DNA from: Idiomarina sp.
Lineage (GTDB): Bacteria > Pseudomonadota > Gammaproteobacteria > Enterobacterales > Alteromonadaceae
NCBI GenBank assembly: GCA_022565355.1
Contig: JAIUMU010000002.1
Span: 434,001 to 498,000 of the forward strand
Reading direction: 5' to 3'
DNA: 64,000 bases
Shown: in pieces, positions 17,905 through 28,635 of the stretch
Layout: every line of letters starts with the position of its first letter
How positions within the stretch are numbered: position 1 is the first letter of the stretch
Position numbers and translations under genes: made by a program
The notes under the pieces: model-generated
What the model was told of the DNA's origin: nothing
Databases searched by the model: none
What the model saw: the letters and a program-made list of their open reading frames with translations, nothing else

Positions 17905-19140
17905 TTAAAACTCGCCTTTGAACCAACTCTGTATTCGCTGTAACCAATGTGGTTTATGCGAGCGTTGATTCTCGGCTTCTTGGTCTGCTATTTGCAGCTG
18001 ACCAAATCGCAGCAAACCCACTCCTGTAGAGTACTCTGGGTCACTTACGTAATCACTTAAGCCTTTAATTCCAATCGGCGATCCGAGCCGAACTGGCATC
18101 TGAAAAATCTCTTCGGCAAACTCTACTGCACCTTCCATTTTTGCCGTGCCGCCGGTAAGTACTACACCCGCTGCAATTTGTTCCTCTAAACCGCTGCCAT
18201 AAATCTCATCGCGCACCAGTTCAAATAGTTCTTGGTAGCGTGGTTCTACTACTTCAGCCAAGGTATGCCGAGACATTGAGCGCGCTGGCCTGCCACCTAC
18301 CGATGGCACTTCAATATTGTCTTCCATGCTTACCATTTGCCGCAGCGCACAGGCATATTGCACTTTAATTTCTTCCGCATGGCTTAATGGCGTGCGGAAG
18401 ATTTTTGCGATATCGCTAGTTACCTGGTTACCCGCTACAGGAATTACCGCGGTATGGCGCAGTACGCCACCCGAGAAAATACTGATATCAATGGTGCCCG
18501 CGCCCATATCTACCAAAGCGACACCAAGCTCTTTCTCATCATCGGTTAACGCCGCATGGCTGGAAGCAAGTGCCGAGAACACTAGGCTTTCTACTCGCAA
18601 ATCACAGCGCTCTACTGCTTTTACTATGTTGCGCGCCATATCGTTGGCACAGGTAATAATATGTACCCGCGCTTCCATACGAACGCCCGACATGCCCACT
18701 GGGCTTTTAATACTTTCTTGTGAATCAATCACAAATTCTTGCGGTAGCACGTGCAAAATGCGGCGTTCTTGCGCAATAGGTACTGATTTCGCGGCATGAA
18801 TTACGCTATCTACATCATCTGGCGTTACTTCCGCATCATTAATTGGCACCATGCCATCTTCGTTCTGGCAGCCAATGTGGCGCCCAGAAATATTCAAATA
18901 CACGGTAGAAACGTTACAATCGGCCATCAACTCAGCTTCGTTTACGGCGCGTTGAATTGATTGCACTACGAGGTTTAAATCATTTACCCCGCCTTTATCC
19001 ATTCCGCGCGCTGGGGTTACGCCCACGCCAATCACGTTCAGCTCACCTGCTGGTAAAATTTCGCCGATCAGTGCGGTAACCTTGCTGGTACCCACATCGA
19101 GGCTAACGATCATATTGTCTGTTTCTGATTTTGCGATCAC
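17905..19140 (-). CDS. ftsA: FtsA, actin-like divisome membrane tether
   Basis: Actin-family ATPase (411 residues) that anchors FtsZ to the membrane and recruits later division proteins. Nucleotide-binding motifs are VSLDVGTSKVTALIGE near residue 12, VDMGAGTIDISIF near residue 207 and VVLTGGTAKMEG near residue 335. The C-terminal amphipathic membrane helix is HWLQRIQSWFKGEF. The start is GTG 19140, behind GGTGAGAG. It is followed by ftsZ. Confidence 0.97.
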   Translation of the reverse strand: MIAKSETDNMIVSLDVGTSKVTALIGEILPAGELNVIGVGVTPARGMDKGGVNDLNLVVQSIQRAVNEAELMADCNVSTVYLNISGRHIGCQNEDGMVPINDAEVTPDDVDSVIHAAKSVPIAQERRILHVLPQEFVIDSQESIKSPVGMSGVRMEARVHIITCANDMARNIVKAVERCDLRVESLVFSALASSHAALTDDEKELGVALVDMGAGTIDISIFSGGVLRHTAVIPVAGNQVTSDIAKIFRTPLSHAEEIKVQYACALRQMVSMEDNIEVPSVGGRPARSMSRHTLAEVVEPRYQELFELVRDEIYGSGLEEQIAAGVVLTGGTAKMEGAVEFAEEIFQMPVRLGSPIGIKGLSDYVSDPEYSTGVGLLRFGQLQIADQEAENQRSHKPHWLQRIQSWFKGEF

Positions 19141-19208
19141 AGCTCTCTCACCTATCTCTTACGTTAGTTAGTAACGTATCACCGTACGTGTATTTTCATG
19201 GCTTACCA

Positions 19209-19964
19209 TTACTCTGGCTCTTCATCATACCAGCCTATGGCAACCCCGGTGTCGTAGCGCAAATCTGCATACGCTATGGCCCGTTCGCTTTCTGCTTTAA
19301 TCAACGGATACAAATCTAAAAACCGTTGAATGCGTTCCAATCGTGCTTCTCTACCGAGTTGCAATTCGATGCCATTGTTCAGCCATACCCGAATCGCAAA
19401 ACGTTCACTTAATTCAATGCGGCGAATTTGCAGATCATGAATTTCTAATAATCCAGAAATTCGCTGATACTGCCGCAATACCTCTGCTTCTGCCGCTTTC
19501 GGGCCGGTAAACTCAGGTACCGTACCCTTTATTAACGCTGGGTCTGCTGAAAACACTTCCCCATGGCGATTAATAATCCATTCGTGGTTCCAGATGGCGA
19601 TGGGCTCTTGCTCCACCAAAAACACCCGCAACCGCTGTGGCCATTCTTTTCGTACTGAAGCTGAATATGCCCAAGGCAATGCTTCAATACGTTGGCGAAT
19701 CTCATCTACATCGGCGGTGAAAAAACTGCCTACTTCACCACTTAATATCGCCTCGCGCACATCACTATCACTGGTAAATGCCCGCTCACCCTGAATAACT
19801 ACGCCTTCCAGTGGCACTTGCTCGGCATCGGTTACCCACTGCAATAACTGATAACTACCAATCACCAAGCCCAGCACAATTACCAAAAACACTGCTATGC
19901 CTGTTACAAACTCCCACCGGCTTGGCTCTGCTATATCGTTCTTCTGCGCTTCTGCCTTGGCCAT
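19209..19964 (-). CDS. ftsQ: FtsQ, divisome scaffold protein
   Basis: Bitopic inner-membrane protein (251 residues) that links early and late division proteins through the FtsQBL complex. A short cytoplasmic tail is followed by one membrane segment at about residues 20-42 (FVTGIAVFLVIVLGLVIGSY), then the POTRA domain (VPLEGVVIQGERAFT onward) and the beta domain. It starts 3 bases after the ddl stop and lies 68 bases before ftsA. Confidence 0.96.
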   Translation of the reverse strand: MAKAEAQKNDIAEPSRWEFVTGIAVFLVIVLGLVIGSYQLLQWVTDAEQVPLEGVVIQGERAFTSDSDVREAILSGEVGSFFTADVDEIRQRIEALPWAYSASVRKEWPQRLRVFLVEQEPIAIWNHEWIINRHGEVFSADPALIKGTVPEFTGPKAAEAEVLRQYQRISGLLEIHDLQIRRIELSERFAIRVWLNNGIELQLGREARLERIQRFLDLYPLIKAESERAIAYADLRYDTGVAIGWYDEEPE

Positions 19965-19967
19965 GAA

Positions 19968-20906
19968 TTATGCATCCACTGTGGTTGCCAAAACCTCGAG
20001 CACTAAATCTGTGAACGAAAGCCCAACTTCACGAGCAGCCATTGGCACTAAACTTTTCGCGGTCATTCCTGGCACAGTGTTCAGTTCTAATAGCTGCAAT
20101 TCACCGGCCGCATTCATCATTAAATCAACGCGCCCCCAGCCTTCTGCGCCTACCGCAAAAAAGGCTGCCGTTGCCAGCGCACGTACTTCTTGTTCCTGTT
20201 CTGCAGAAAGCTCTGCCGGGCAAATATATTGCGTTGTATTGTCTTGATACTTGGCCGCGTAATCATAAAATGCGTGCGGCGTTTGCACCTTAATCGCTGG
20301 TAGCGCTTGCGTGCCAAGAATCGCCACGGTGTACTCGGGGCCACTCAACCAGGCTTCTACCAACATATCGCTATCAAATTCTGCTGCTGCAGCAAGCGCT
20401 GCTGCTAATTCCTCGGCGTTGCGCGCCATACCCATACCGATGCTGCTACCTTCATGGGCTGGCTTCACCATTACTTGGCCGCCAAGCTCAGCCAATAGTT
20501 GCTCGCAATCTACTGAGCCCATTTGCGCACTTTGCACTGTTACCGAAGGCGCAGTTGGCAAGCCCATGCCTTTCCATAACGCTTTGGTGCGGCCTTTATC
20601 CATACTGAGTGCACACGCCATAATACCGCTACCGGTGTACGGTAATCCCAAGGTTTCTAACGCCCCTTGAATTTGCCCATCTTCACCACCGCGGCCATGT
20701 AAGGCGATAAATACGCGATTTACGCCCATGCGTACTAAATCAGCTAGGGGCTGCTGTGCTGGATCAAACAGCACTGCATTTACACCCGCACTTTGTAATG
20801 CTTCATGTACCGCAGCACCTGAACGCAACGACACTTCGCGCTCAGCAGAATTCCCGCCGGCTAAAACGGCTACTTTGCCAAATTCAGCTACCGAGTATTT
20901 ACTCAT
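19968..20906 (-). CDS. ddl: D-alanine--D-alanine ligase
   Basis: Cytoplasmic ATP-grasp enzyme (312 residues) that makes the D-Ala-D-Ala dipeptide added by MurF. N-terminal [19 protein letters not shown], the [12 protein letters not shown] segment, [13 protein letters not shown] of the ATP-binding region, and [11 protein letters not shown] near the C-terminus are all conserved. By position in the dcw cluster it corresponds to ddlB. It overlaps murC by 4 bases. Confidence 0.97.
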   Translation of the reverse strand: MSKYSVAEFGKVAVLAGGNSAEREVSLRSGAAVHEALQSAGVNAVLFDPAQQPLADLVRMGVNRVFIALHGRGGEDGQIQGALETLGLPYTGSGIMACALSMDKGRTKALWKGMGLPTAPSVTVQSAQMGSVDCEQLLAELGGQVMVKPAHEGSSIGMGMARNAEELAAALAAAAEFDSDMLVEAWLSGPEYTVAILGTQALPAIKVQTPHAFYDYAAKYQDNTTQYICPAELSAEQEQEVRALATAAFFAVGAEGWGRVDLMMNAAGELQLLELNTVPGMTAKSLVPMAAREVGLSFTDLVLEVLATTVDA

Positions 20907-22369
20907 TCTGCGCCCTCATATGCTTGCATGCGCTCGCGATCAAGTTGCAATTCATTCAATACTTTTGCTAAACCACCCACATTACCGGCCCCTTGGGTAA
21001 GCACGATATCGCCAGGCTGAATTAATTCGGCAAGGCGCTCGGGAAGCTGGCTTACATCTTTCACATATACCGGATCTACTTTGCCCCGTTGCCGAATAGA
21101 GCGGCACAACGAGCGGCTATCGGCATTGGCTACAGCTTCCTCGCCTGCTGAATACACTTCCAGCATTAGCAATGCATCTACTTCACTGAGTACATCTACA
21201 AAATCTTCATACAAATCACGGGTACGGCTGTAGCGATGTGGCTGAAAGCACATTACTAAACGGCGCTCTGGCCAACCGGCCCGAATAGCTGCCACCGTTG
21301 CCGCCACCTCAGATGGGTGATGGCCATAATCATCAATAAGCAAGGCATCGCCATCATCACAAGCAAAGCTGCCGTATTGCTGGAATCTACGGCCAATACC
21401 TTCAAACTTCGCTAATGCTTTTACAATCGCCTGATCTTCAATGCCTTCATCGGTAGCTACAGCGATAGCTGCTAGCGCATTCAAGGCGTTGTGCTTGCCT
21501 GGTAAATTCAACTCAATGGCGAGCGGCTCTTGGCCTTTCCGCAACACCACAAACTGGCTTTGATTGCCTACTTGGCGATAGGCAGTAGCCCGCACATCAG
21601 CATTTTCGGAAAACCCGTAAGTAGTGATTTGCCGACCTACGCGCGTTAGCAGCCCAGTAATCGTTTCATCATCAACACACATTACTGCTAAGCCGTAGAA
21701 CGGCAGATTGTGCAAGAACTCGATATAGGTATCTTGCATGCGGTTGAAATCGCCCGCATAGGTATCCATATGGTCGGCTTCAATATTCGTTACCACGGCT
21801 ACCATCGGCTGCAAATGCAAGAACGAGGCATCACTCTCATCGGCCTCGGCAATCAAGTATTTGCTATTGCCCAAACGTGCATTAGTACCCGCGCTATTGA
21901 GCAAGCCGCCAATCACAAAGGTTGGATCCAGCTCTGCTTCCGCAAAAATACTGGCAATCAAGCTCGTTGTGGTCGTTTTGCCATGGGTTCCTGAAATGGC
22001 GATGCCATGGCGAAAACGCATCAGTTCGGCCAGCATTTCTGCCCGCCGTACCACTGGAATCAATAACCGCTGCGCTTCTACTAATTCTGGGTTATCCGCT
22101 TTTATCGCAGTAGACACTACAATTACGCTCGCTTTTGCCACATGCTCAGCCGCATGGCCGATGGCAATCTTGGCGCCGAACTGGCGTAACCGTAACGTGC
22201 TCGGGTTTTCCGCAATATCTGAACCGGAAATTTGATACCCTTGGTTGAGCAACACCTCTGCAATACCCGCCATACCCGCACCGCCAATACCCACAAAGTG
22301 GATGCAGCGAACGCGGCGCATTTCTGGCACGTTAACAATGGTGAAAGCTTGCTCTTTAGCAACCGTCAT
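20903..22369 (-). CDS. murC: UDP-N-acetylmuramate--L-alanine ligase
   Basis: First Mur ligase, adding L-Ala to UDP-MurNAc in the cytoplasm. The protein has 488 residues. It shows the N-terminal dinucleotide-like [17 protein letters not shown], the ATP loop [16 protein letters not shown] near residue 125, and [14 protein letters not shown] in the C-terminal domain. It overlaps both murG and ddl by 4 bases, so translation is coupled. Confidence 0.98.
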   Translation of the reverse strand: MTVAKEQAFTIVNVPEMRRVRCIHFVGIGGAGMAGIAEVLLNQGYQISGSDIAENPSTLRLRQFGAKIAIGHAAEHVAKASVIVVSTAIKADNPELVEAQRLLIPVVRRAEMLAELMRFRHGIAISGTHGKTTTTSLIASIFAEAELDPTFVIGGLLNSAGTNARLGNSKYLIAEADESDASFLHLQPMVAVVTNIEADHMDTYAGDFNRMQDTYIEFLHNLPFYGLAVMCVDDETITGLLTRVGRQITTYGFSENADVRATAYRQVGNQSQFVVLRKGQEPLAIELNLPGKHNALNALAAIAVATDEGIEDQAIVKALAKFEGIGRRFQQYGSFACDDGDALLIDDYGHHPSEVAATVAAIRAGWPERRLVMCFQPHRYSRTRDLYEDFVDVLSEVDALLMLEVYSAGEEAVANADSRSLCRSIRQRGKVDPVYVKDVSQLPERLAELIQPGDIVLTQGAGNVGGLAKVLNELQLDRERMQAYEGAE

Positions 22370-23496
22370 AAACTCGTTTGCTCCGTTTTTGAATGAGCTG
22401 CCGGCTCTGCCTGCAGTTCGATATATTCATTACACACCGCCACAATGTGGGCAGTAGCATTTGGCTCTGCAGCTTTTAAAGCCTGCGCATGCATGATGGT
22501 TAAGCGCTCAGGTTCAGCTACTAATTCAGCCAACTGCTCCAGCAACCACTGTGCCGTTAAATCTTGCTGTTGAATCAATAACGCTGCACCGGCTTCGCTT
22601 AACACCTTGGCATTTTCAGTTTGGTGATCGTCTACCGCATAGGGGTAAGGCACCAAAATGGCGGCTTTACCCGCACAGGCTAACTCAGCAACCGTAAGAG
22701 CTCCGGCGCGGCAAATAACGATATCCGCAGTTGCATAAGCCGCTGCCATATCGGTGATAAAATCACTTACCTGCACGTTCACCGCTGTATTCTTCTGGGC
22801 TTGTTCATAGGCTTCAGCCACTGCTGCCGCATTGCCTTTACCCGCTTGATGTTGCACATTCACCGATCCGCCTCGCCAATTAGCTAAGGCTTCCGGGAGC
22901 AATTTATTCAAGTACGCTGCACCTAAACTGCCACCCACAACCAAAATATTTAACGCTGCCGCAGTATTGCGTGTGCTGGCCACCGTGTTATCCAGATCGG
23001 TAATTTCTGCCCGCACTGGATTACCTACTAATTCACCCTGCGCTAAAAACTGCTGCGCCCGCGAAAAGCCGAGCAGGGTACGCGTTGCAAAGCGCGCAAG
23101 CAACTTGTTTGTAAGCCCTGGAATGGCATTTTGCTCATGAATAATAAGCGGTGTTTTCAAGCTCCATGCTGCAACTCCCGCAGGCCCTGCGGTATAGCCA
23201 CCGAAGCCTAGTACTAAATCGGGTTTTTCTTGCTTTAACAGCGCCCGACAACGGCGAATACTTGCCAATAATTTAAAGGGCGCTAACAACAAACTGAGTT
23301 TGCTTTTGCCCCGCAATGCTTGCTGTTGCATGCCAATAAAGCGATAGCCATGGGCTGGCACTAGTTCCGCTTCCATGCGATCAGTAGTACCTAACCAAGT
23401 AATTTGGTGGCCCTGTTCTTTTAATACTGCCGCTACCGCCATGGCTGGGAATACGTGCCCGCCAGTGCCGCCGGCACTAATTAAAACGTGGCTCAT
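22366..23496 (-). CDS. murG: UDP-GlcNAc:undecaprenyl-PP-MurNAc-pentapeptide transferase
   Basis: GT28-type glycosyltransferase (376 residues) that converts lipid I to lipid II on the inner face of the membrane. The glycine-rich [17 protein letters not shown] near the N-terminus and [18 protein letters not shown] in the UDP-GlcNAc-binding domain are diagnostic. It overlaps ftsW and murC by 4 bases each. Confidence 0.98.
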   Translation of the reverse strand: MSHVLISAGGTGGHVFPAMAVAAVLKEQGHQITWLGTTDRMEAELVPAHGYRFIGMQQQALRGKSKLSLLLAPFKLLASIRRCRALLKQEKPDLVLGFGGYTAGPAGVAAWSLKTPLIIHEQNAIPGLTNKLLARFATRTLLGFSRAQQFLAQGELVGNPVRAEITDLDNTVASTRNTAAALNILVVGGSLGAAYLNKLLPEALANWRGGSVNVQHQAGKGNAAAVAEAYEQAQKNTAVNVQVSDFITDMAAAYATADIVICRAGALTVAELACAGKAAILVPYPYAVDDHQTENAKVLSEAGAALLIQQQDLTAQWLLEQLAELVAEPERLTIMHAQALKAAEPNATAHIVAVCNEYIELQAEPAAHSKTEQTSL

Positions 23497-24758
23497 CGGG
23501 CACCTCCGCGTGTTTTGCGTTTATTGCGCTGCGGTGTTTGTGCTGCTTCACCCGCTGAGCGAATCAGGCGATATCCGGTGCGCACCTCGTAATCAATGCG
23601 CAGTAACAATGCTACGGCTACCAAACTTACTAATAAGCTACTTCCGCCATAACTTACCAACGGCATTGTTAGGCCCTTGGTTGGGATTAAGCCTGAGGCT
23701 GCGCCCATATTCACACCCACTTGGAAGGCAAACCAAATGCCGATACCTTGGGCTAAATAGCCAGAAAATGGCCGCTTCTGGCGCAACGCGCGCTGGCCTA
23801 ACAACAATGCTTTCAGCACCAGCACGAACGACAGCCCGATAATTAAAGTAATGCCAACAAAGCCGAGTTCCTCACCTACCACCGACAAAATGAAATCGGT
23901 ATGTGCTTCCGGCAAATATTGTAATTTCTGTACGCTATTGCCTAAACCTTGGCCAAACCAATCACCACGGCCAAATGCCATGAGCGATTGGGTGAGCTGA
24001 TAACCGCTATTGAAGGGGTCATCCCATGGGTCCATAAAAGATGTTACCCGCGCCATCCGGTAAGGCTCGAAAATAATCAGTAGCACGAAGGCCACCAGCA
24101 AGGTAATGACCAATGCGAAGAACTGGAATAACCTTGCGCCGGCAACCCACAATAAGCCTACGGCGGTAACCCCAAGTACAATCACCGACCCTAAATCGGG
24201 CTGCATCAGAATCAACATGGTAAGAATGCCGAGTACAAACAACGCTTTCATAAAGCCGCGCCAGTTTCTGCGCACTTCGTCATAACGGCGATCTAAGTAG
24301 CTGGCCATGTAAATCACAAAAAACAGTTTCGCAAACTCGGCTACTTGCAGCGTAAATGGGCCAACCTTCAACCAGCGAGTAGCACCATTTACCGTATGCC
24401 CTACCGCCAACACTGCGATCAGCATGGCAATTGCTAACAAACACAAAGTGCCGCTAATTTGCTGCCATTTCGCCACCGGAATCATGGCAACAATTACCGC
24501 AAGGCTAACGCCTAGCACCATGTATATGCCGTGGCGAATTAAGAAATAAAATGGGTTGCCTGTTAAGCGTTCGGCTACCGGTAATGAAGCAGAAGCCACC
24601 ATCACCAAACCAATGCCCATTAACAGTGCCGCAAGCCACAATAACTGACGATCATAAAGCTGATAGCTGGTGTTATTTTGAAACAACCCAGCAAATTGCT
24701 GCCACAAATTGCTTTGGGCGCGAATTTCTAGTTCTAATTGCGGTTCAGCTGAGCGCAT
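23493..24758 (-). CDS. ftsW: FtsW, septal peptidoglycan polymerase (SEDS family)
   Basis: Polytopic SEDS glycosyltransferase that works with FtsI at the septum. I start at ATG 24758, which has GGAGG six bases upstream and overlaps the end of murD by 14 bases; this gives 421 residues. About ten hydrophobic segments are visible. The conserved loop GFVGITLIIG and the C-terminal TKGLTMPLVSYGGSSL are SEDS landmarks. A longer frame from 24794 would overlap murD by 50 bases and has no better ribosome site. Confidence 0.96.
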   Translation of the reverse strand: MRSAEPQLELEIRAQSNLWQQFAGLFQNNTSYQLYDRQLLWLAALLMGIGLVMVASASLPVAERLTGNPFYFLIRHGIYMVLGVSLAVIVAMIPVAKWQQISGTLCLLAIAMLIAVLAVGHTVNGATRWLKVGPFTLQVAEFAKLFFVIYMASYLDRRYDEVRRNWRGFMKALFVLGILTMLILMQPDLGSVIVLGVTAVGLLWVAGARLFQFFALVITLLVAFVLLIIFEPYRMARVTSFMDPWDDPFNSGYQLTQSLMAFGRGDWFGQGLGNSVQKLQYLPEAHTDFILSVVGEELGFVGITLIIGLSFVLVLKALLLGQRALRQKRPFSGYLAQGIGIWFAFQVGVNMGAASGLIPTKGLTMPLVSYGGSSLLVSLVAVALLLRIDYEVRTGYRLIRSAGEAAQTPQRNKRKTRGGAR

Positions 24759-26100
24759 ACCATGCCTCCACCGCTTTTTTGAACTGCGCCCCACGATCGG
24801 CGTAGTTCTTAAACATATCTAAACTTGCACAGGCTGGAGATAGCAGCACCATACTATTTGGCGTAGCTACTTTCGCGGCATAGGCTACTGCTTCGTTTAA
24901 GCTTTGCACTTGCCGGCTATTCGCTTTCAGTTCGGCGATTTTGCCGCCATCACGGCCTAGGGTAATTAATTCATCTACCTGCGATAACGCCGGTTCTAGC
25001 ACTACCAAATCGGCGCCTTTGGCATCGCCACCAGCAATCAAAATTAGCTTGCCGGTAACAGCTGGGCGCATGCCTTCAATGGCAGCAATAGCCGCACCAG
25101 GATTGGTGGCTTTGGAATCATCAATCCAAGTTACTTGGTTAAACTCACCAATACGCTCACAGCGATGCGGTAGCGATTGATAGCCAGTAATACCCGCGAT
25201 TGCCGCCATCATGCTCAACCCTAATGCTTGCGCGAGGGCTAATGCCGCTTGCACATTCAGCAAGTTATGCACGCCACTTAATGGCAATTCATTGGCCAAT
25301 ACAATCGGATGGTTATCGTAAGTGATCGCTAACTCACTGCCGGTTCGCGTAATCCCGTACCCTTTCGCAGCATCACTGCTGCCAAAGCTAATTTGTTGCA
25401 TGCCTTTCTTGCGAAAGAGCGGTTTTGTTTTTTCGTCATCACGGTTCCAGATACACATGTCTGTGCTCTGATAAATACGATGCTTGGCCCGTTCGTATGA
25501 ACGCTCATCATCGTAGCGATCCAAATGATCAGAACTAATATTCAAAATCGTGGCGGCTTTTAACTGCAAACTTTGTACAAGCTCTAGTTGAAAGCTGGAG
25601 AGTTCTAGCACGAAGCAATCGGCCGGTTCCGCATCCGGCAGTAAACAATCTAAAACAGGCGTACCGATATTCCCGGCAGCAATCGCTTGTACACCGTTTT
25701 CGCGCAAGATATGGGTAGTTAAGTTCACCACGGTAGATTTACCGTTCGAACCGGTTACACCCACTACAGGTACGCTAACCTGCCACGCGAATAGCTCGAT
25801 ATCCGAGATCATCACCACGCCCGCATCGGCGGCCATTTCCAAAAAGGTATCTCGGCGATCAATGCCCGGGCTTACCAACAACAGATCGGCTTGCAGTAAG
25901 TGTTCAAGTTGCAAAGCACCAAAATGGCATTCTGCTTGCGCCACAAGCTCTGGCGCCTGCTCAGCTCCAGGCGGGGTTGCGCGGGTATCCAATACGATTG
26001 GGCGAATGCCTTGCGCCAGCAAATAACGCACACACGACATACCGGTTACGCCGAAGCCTAATACCGTAATCGCTTTATAGTGTGCTAATTGCTGTTGCAT
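24745..26100 (-). CDS. murD: UDP-N-acetylmuramoylalanine--D-glutamate ligase
   Basis: Second Mur ligase, adding D-Glu in the cytoplasm. The protein has 451 residues. The ATP loop is VVGVTGSNGKSTVVNL near residue 113, and WIDDSKATNPGAAIAAI and LLSPACASLDMFKNYADRG mark the central and C-terminal domains. Its end overlaps the ftsW start, and it begins 10 bases after the mraY stop. Confidence 0.98.
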   Translation of the reverse strand: MQQQLAHYKAITVLGFGVTGMSCVRYLLAQGIRPIVLDTRATPPGAEQAPELVAQAECHFGALQLEHLLQADLLLVSPGIDRRDTFLEMAADAGVVMISDIELFAWQVSVPVVGVTGSNGKSTVVNLTTHILRENGVQAIAAGNIGTPVLDCLLPDAEPADCFVLELSSFQLELVQSLQLKAATILNISSDHLDRYDDERSYERAKHRIYQSTDMCIWNRDDEKTKPLFRKKGMQQISFGSSDAAKGYGITRTGSELAITYDNHPIVLANELPLSGVHNLLNVQAALALAQALGLSMMAAIAGITGYQSLPHRCERIGEFNQVTWIDDSKATNPGAAIAAIEGMRPAVTGKLILIAGGDAKGADLVVLEPALSQVDELITLGRDGGKIAELKANSRQVQSLNEAVAYAAKVATPNSMVLLSPACASLDMFKNYADRGAQFKKAVEAWYALS

Positions 26101-26110
26101 CAGGTTTTCC

Positions 26111-27196
26111 TTAACGCAGTTTTAAGGTGGCTAAACCCACCAACACTAAAATCAATGAAATAATCCAAAACCGCACAATTACGCGCGGCTCTGGCCAGCC
26201 TTTTAATTCGTAATGATGATGAATAGGCGCCATCCGAAACACCCGTTTGCCACGCATTTTGTAAGAGCCTACTTGCAGCATTACGGAAAGTGTTTCGATA
26301 ACAAACACACCGCCCATAATCACTAATACCAGCTCTTGGCGCACCAAAATGGCAATCACGCCCAATACTGCGCCGAGTGCTAATGAACCTACATCGCCCA
26401 TAAACACTTGTGCCGGATAGGTGTTAAACCACAGGAAGCCAAGCCCGGCACCCACAATAGCAGCGCACAAAATGGTAAGTTCGGCGGCTTCTGGAATGTA
26501 CGGAATATTCAAGTACGCAGAGAAATTGATATTGCCGGTTACATAGGCGAATACGCCTAAAGCACCCGCAACCATTACCGTGGGCATAATGGCCAAGCCA
26601 TCTAAACCATCGGTAAGATTTACTGCGTTACTGGTACCTACAATCACGAAATACGCTAAGGCGATGTACATTAAGCCCAATTGCGGCATTACATCTTTCA
26701 CAAACGGGATTAGTAACTGAGTTTCCGCTGGGTTTTGTGCGGTGTAGTACAAATATACTGCCACGGTTCCGGCCAATACCGATTGCCAAAAATACTTCCA
26801 GCGGGCAATTAAACCATTTGGATCTTTGCGCACCACTTTGCGGTAATCATCCACCAAACCAATAATGCCGAAGCCGGTAAGCGTAAGCAGCGTTACCCAA
26901 ACATAACGATTGGTTAAATCAGCCCATAATAAGCCGGCTACCAGAATGCTCACCAGAATCATAATGCCGCCCATGGTGGGCGTGCCTGATTTGCTTAAAT
27001 GGCTTTGTGGGCCGTCATCACGAACGGTTTGGCCAATTTGCAATAACTGCAATCTACGAATAATGCGCGGCCCCATCCACAGCGAAAGAAACAATGCTGT
27101 AAGGATGCCCATAATCGTACGCATGGTGAGGTACGAAAAAACGTTGAAGCCGGTGGCAACATTTTGTTGTAAGTATTCTGCCAGCCAAACTAACAT
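26111..27196 (-). CDS. mraY: Phospho-N-acetylmuramoyl-pentapeptide-transferase
   Basis: Inner-membrane enzyme (361 residues, about ten membrane segments) that makes lipid I from UDP-MurNAc-pentapeptide and undecaprenyl phosphate. Conserved Asp-rich and catalytic motifs are [34 protein letters not shown] and the [11 protein letters not shown] loop. It overlaps murF by 7 bases. Confidence 0.98.
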   Translation of the reverse strand: MLVWLAEYLQQNVATGFNVFSYLTMRTIMGILTALFLSLWMGPRIIRRLQLLQIGQTVRDDGPQSHLSKSGTPTMGGIMILVSILVAGLLWADLTNRYVWVTLLTLTGFGIIGLVDDYRKVVRKDPNGLIARWKYFWQSVLAGTVAVYLYYTAQNPAETQLLIPFVKDVMPQLGLMYIALAYFVIVGTSNAVNLTDGLDGLAIMPTVMVAGALGVFAYVTGNINFSAYLNIPYIPEAAELTILCAAIVGAGLGFLWFNTYPAQVFMGDVGSLALGAVLGVIAILVRQELVLVIMGGVFVIETLSVMLQVGSYKMRGKRVFRMAPIHHHYELKGWPEPRVIVRFWIISLILVLVGLATLKLR

Positions 27197-28635
27197 GCGG
27201 CTTTCCCCTGTAGGTAAGGTTGTAAATCAACTGCAAGCAGCGATTCCACAATACGTTCCATGCGTGAACTCCGAGATCCTTTCACTAGAATGGTAACATC
27301 GCCGCCTTCTGCAATAAGCTCTAACAGCGCACCTACGATGCTTTCTGCGCTATCAAAATGGCGGCCACCATGGCCATTAAAAATTTCACTGGCGCTTTGG
27401 CTTAACACGCCTAGCGTAAACAACCCATCTATGCCTGCTGTTATGGCATGTGCACCCACTTCTTCATGGTAGGCTCGTGCTTGTGTGCCCAGCTCGCCCA
27501 TATCACCGAACACGAAAATCCGTTTCCCTGGCAAGCTGGCTAATACATCAATGGCTGCTTTGGCCGAGCCTACGTTCGCGTTGTAAGTATCATCAATTAC
27601 TCGAATGCCCGGCGCAGGGGTATGCACATTCATACGGCCCGGAACCGTTGGCATAGCGCCAAAGCCACTTACGATTTCTGCAAGTGGAATACCTAAGCCT
27701 CGGCAAATGGCAATGGCGGCCAATGCATTCTTCACATTATGGCGGCCCGGAACTGCCAATTTCACCGGGGTGGTTTGCGCATCTACGTGCAATGTAAATG
27801 AGGCACAGCCGTCACTATCTAGTTCAATATCGGCGGCACTTACATCAGCCAATTCCGCGTTTAGCCCGAAAGTATGATGATTCTTACCCTCAAGTTCGCG
27901 TAGCCAATATTCGTGGAAATCGGAATCGGCATTGGTAATCGCGATACCTTGCTCACCTAAACCACGAAAAATTTCTGTTTTCGCTTTCACCACACCGCAG
28001 ATATCACCAAACCCTTCTACATGAGCAGGCGCAATGTTATTAATTAAGGCAACATCGGGCTTCACTAAATTGGTGGTATAGGCAATTTCGCCACGATGAT
28101 TTGCGCCCAGTTCAAACACGCCATATTCATGCTCGTGAGTAAGCTCAAGCAAGGTAAGCGGCACACCAATGTCATTATTAAAGTTACCGGCTGTAGCCAG
28201 CACTTTGCCCTTCACACTTGGCGCTTGGCGTAAGATGGTTGCTACCATCTCTTTTACGGTAGTTTTGCCACTGCTACCGGTAATCGCACAGCTTTTTGGC
28301 TGTACTTCCGCTTTTACAGCTGCAGCGAGTGCGCCCAGTGCTTGGTGAGTATCATCAACCAATATCTGCGGGATTTCGGCAGTTACTGGGGTAGAGCAGA
28401 TAATCGCGATGGCGCCAGCTTCAGCCACTGCATCAGCGAAATCATGGCCATCATGATTCGGGCCTTTAATGGCGATAAATACATCGCCGGGCTGAATCGT
28501 TCGGCTATCAATGCGCACCATGCCGTGCATCGCAGTTTTTGCCAATGCTGAACTCGGTATTACGAGCTCTCCATCGCCTGCCTGTAAGTGACCACTTACT
28601 TTTTCTGTAATCCACTGCAATGATACCGGAATCAT
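27190..28635 (-). CDS. murF: UDP-MurNAc-tripeptide--D-Ala-D-Ala ligase
   Basis: Last cytoplasmic Mur ligase, adding the dipeptide made by Ddl. The protein has 481 residues, with the ATP loop [16 protein letters not shown] near residue 116. The [17 protein letters not shown] segment and [18 protein letters not shown] are family landmarks. Stop and start overlap with murE (4 bases) and mraY (7 bases). Confidence 0.98.
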   Translation of the reverse strand: MIPVSLQWITEKVSGHLQAGDGELVIPSSALAKTAMHGMVRIDSRTIQPGDVFIAIKGPNHDGHDFADAVAEAGAIAIICSTPVTAEIPQILVDDTHQALGALAAAVKAEVQPKSCAITGSSGKTTVKEMVATILRQAPSVKGKVLATAGNFNNDIGVPLTLLELTHEHEYGVFELGANHRGEIAYTTNLVKPDVALINNIAPAHVEGFGDICGVVKAKTEIFRGLGEQGIAITNADSDFHEYWLRELEGKNHHTFGLNAELADVSAADIELDSDGCASFTLHVDAQTTPVKLAVPGRHNVKNALAAIAICRGLGIPLAEIVSGFGAMPTVPGRMNVHTPAPGIRVIDDTYNANVGSAKAAIDVLASLPGKRIFVFGDMGELGTQARAYHEEVGAHAITAGIDGLFTLGVLSQSASEIFNGHGGRHFDSAESIVGALLELIAEGGDVTILVKGSRSSRMERIVESLLAVDLQPYLQGKAAC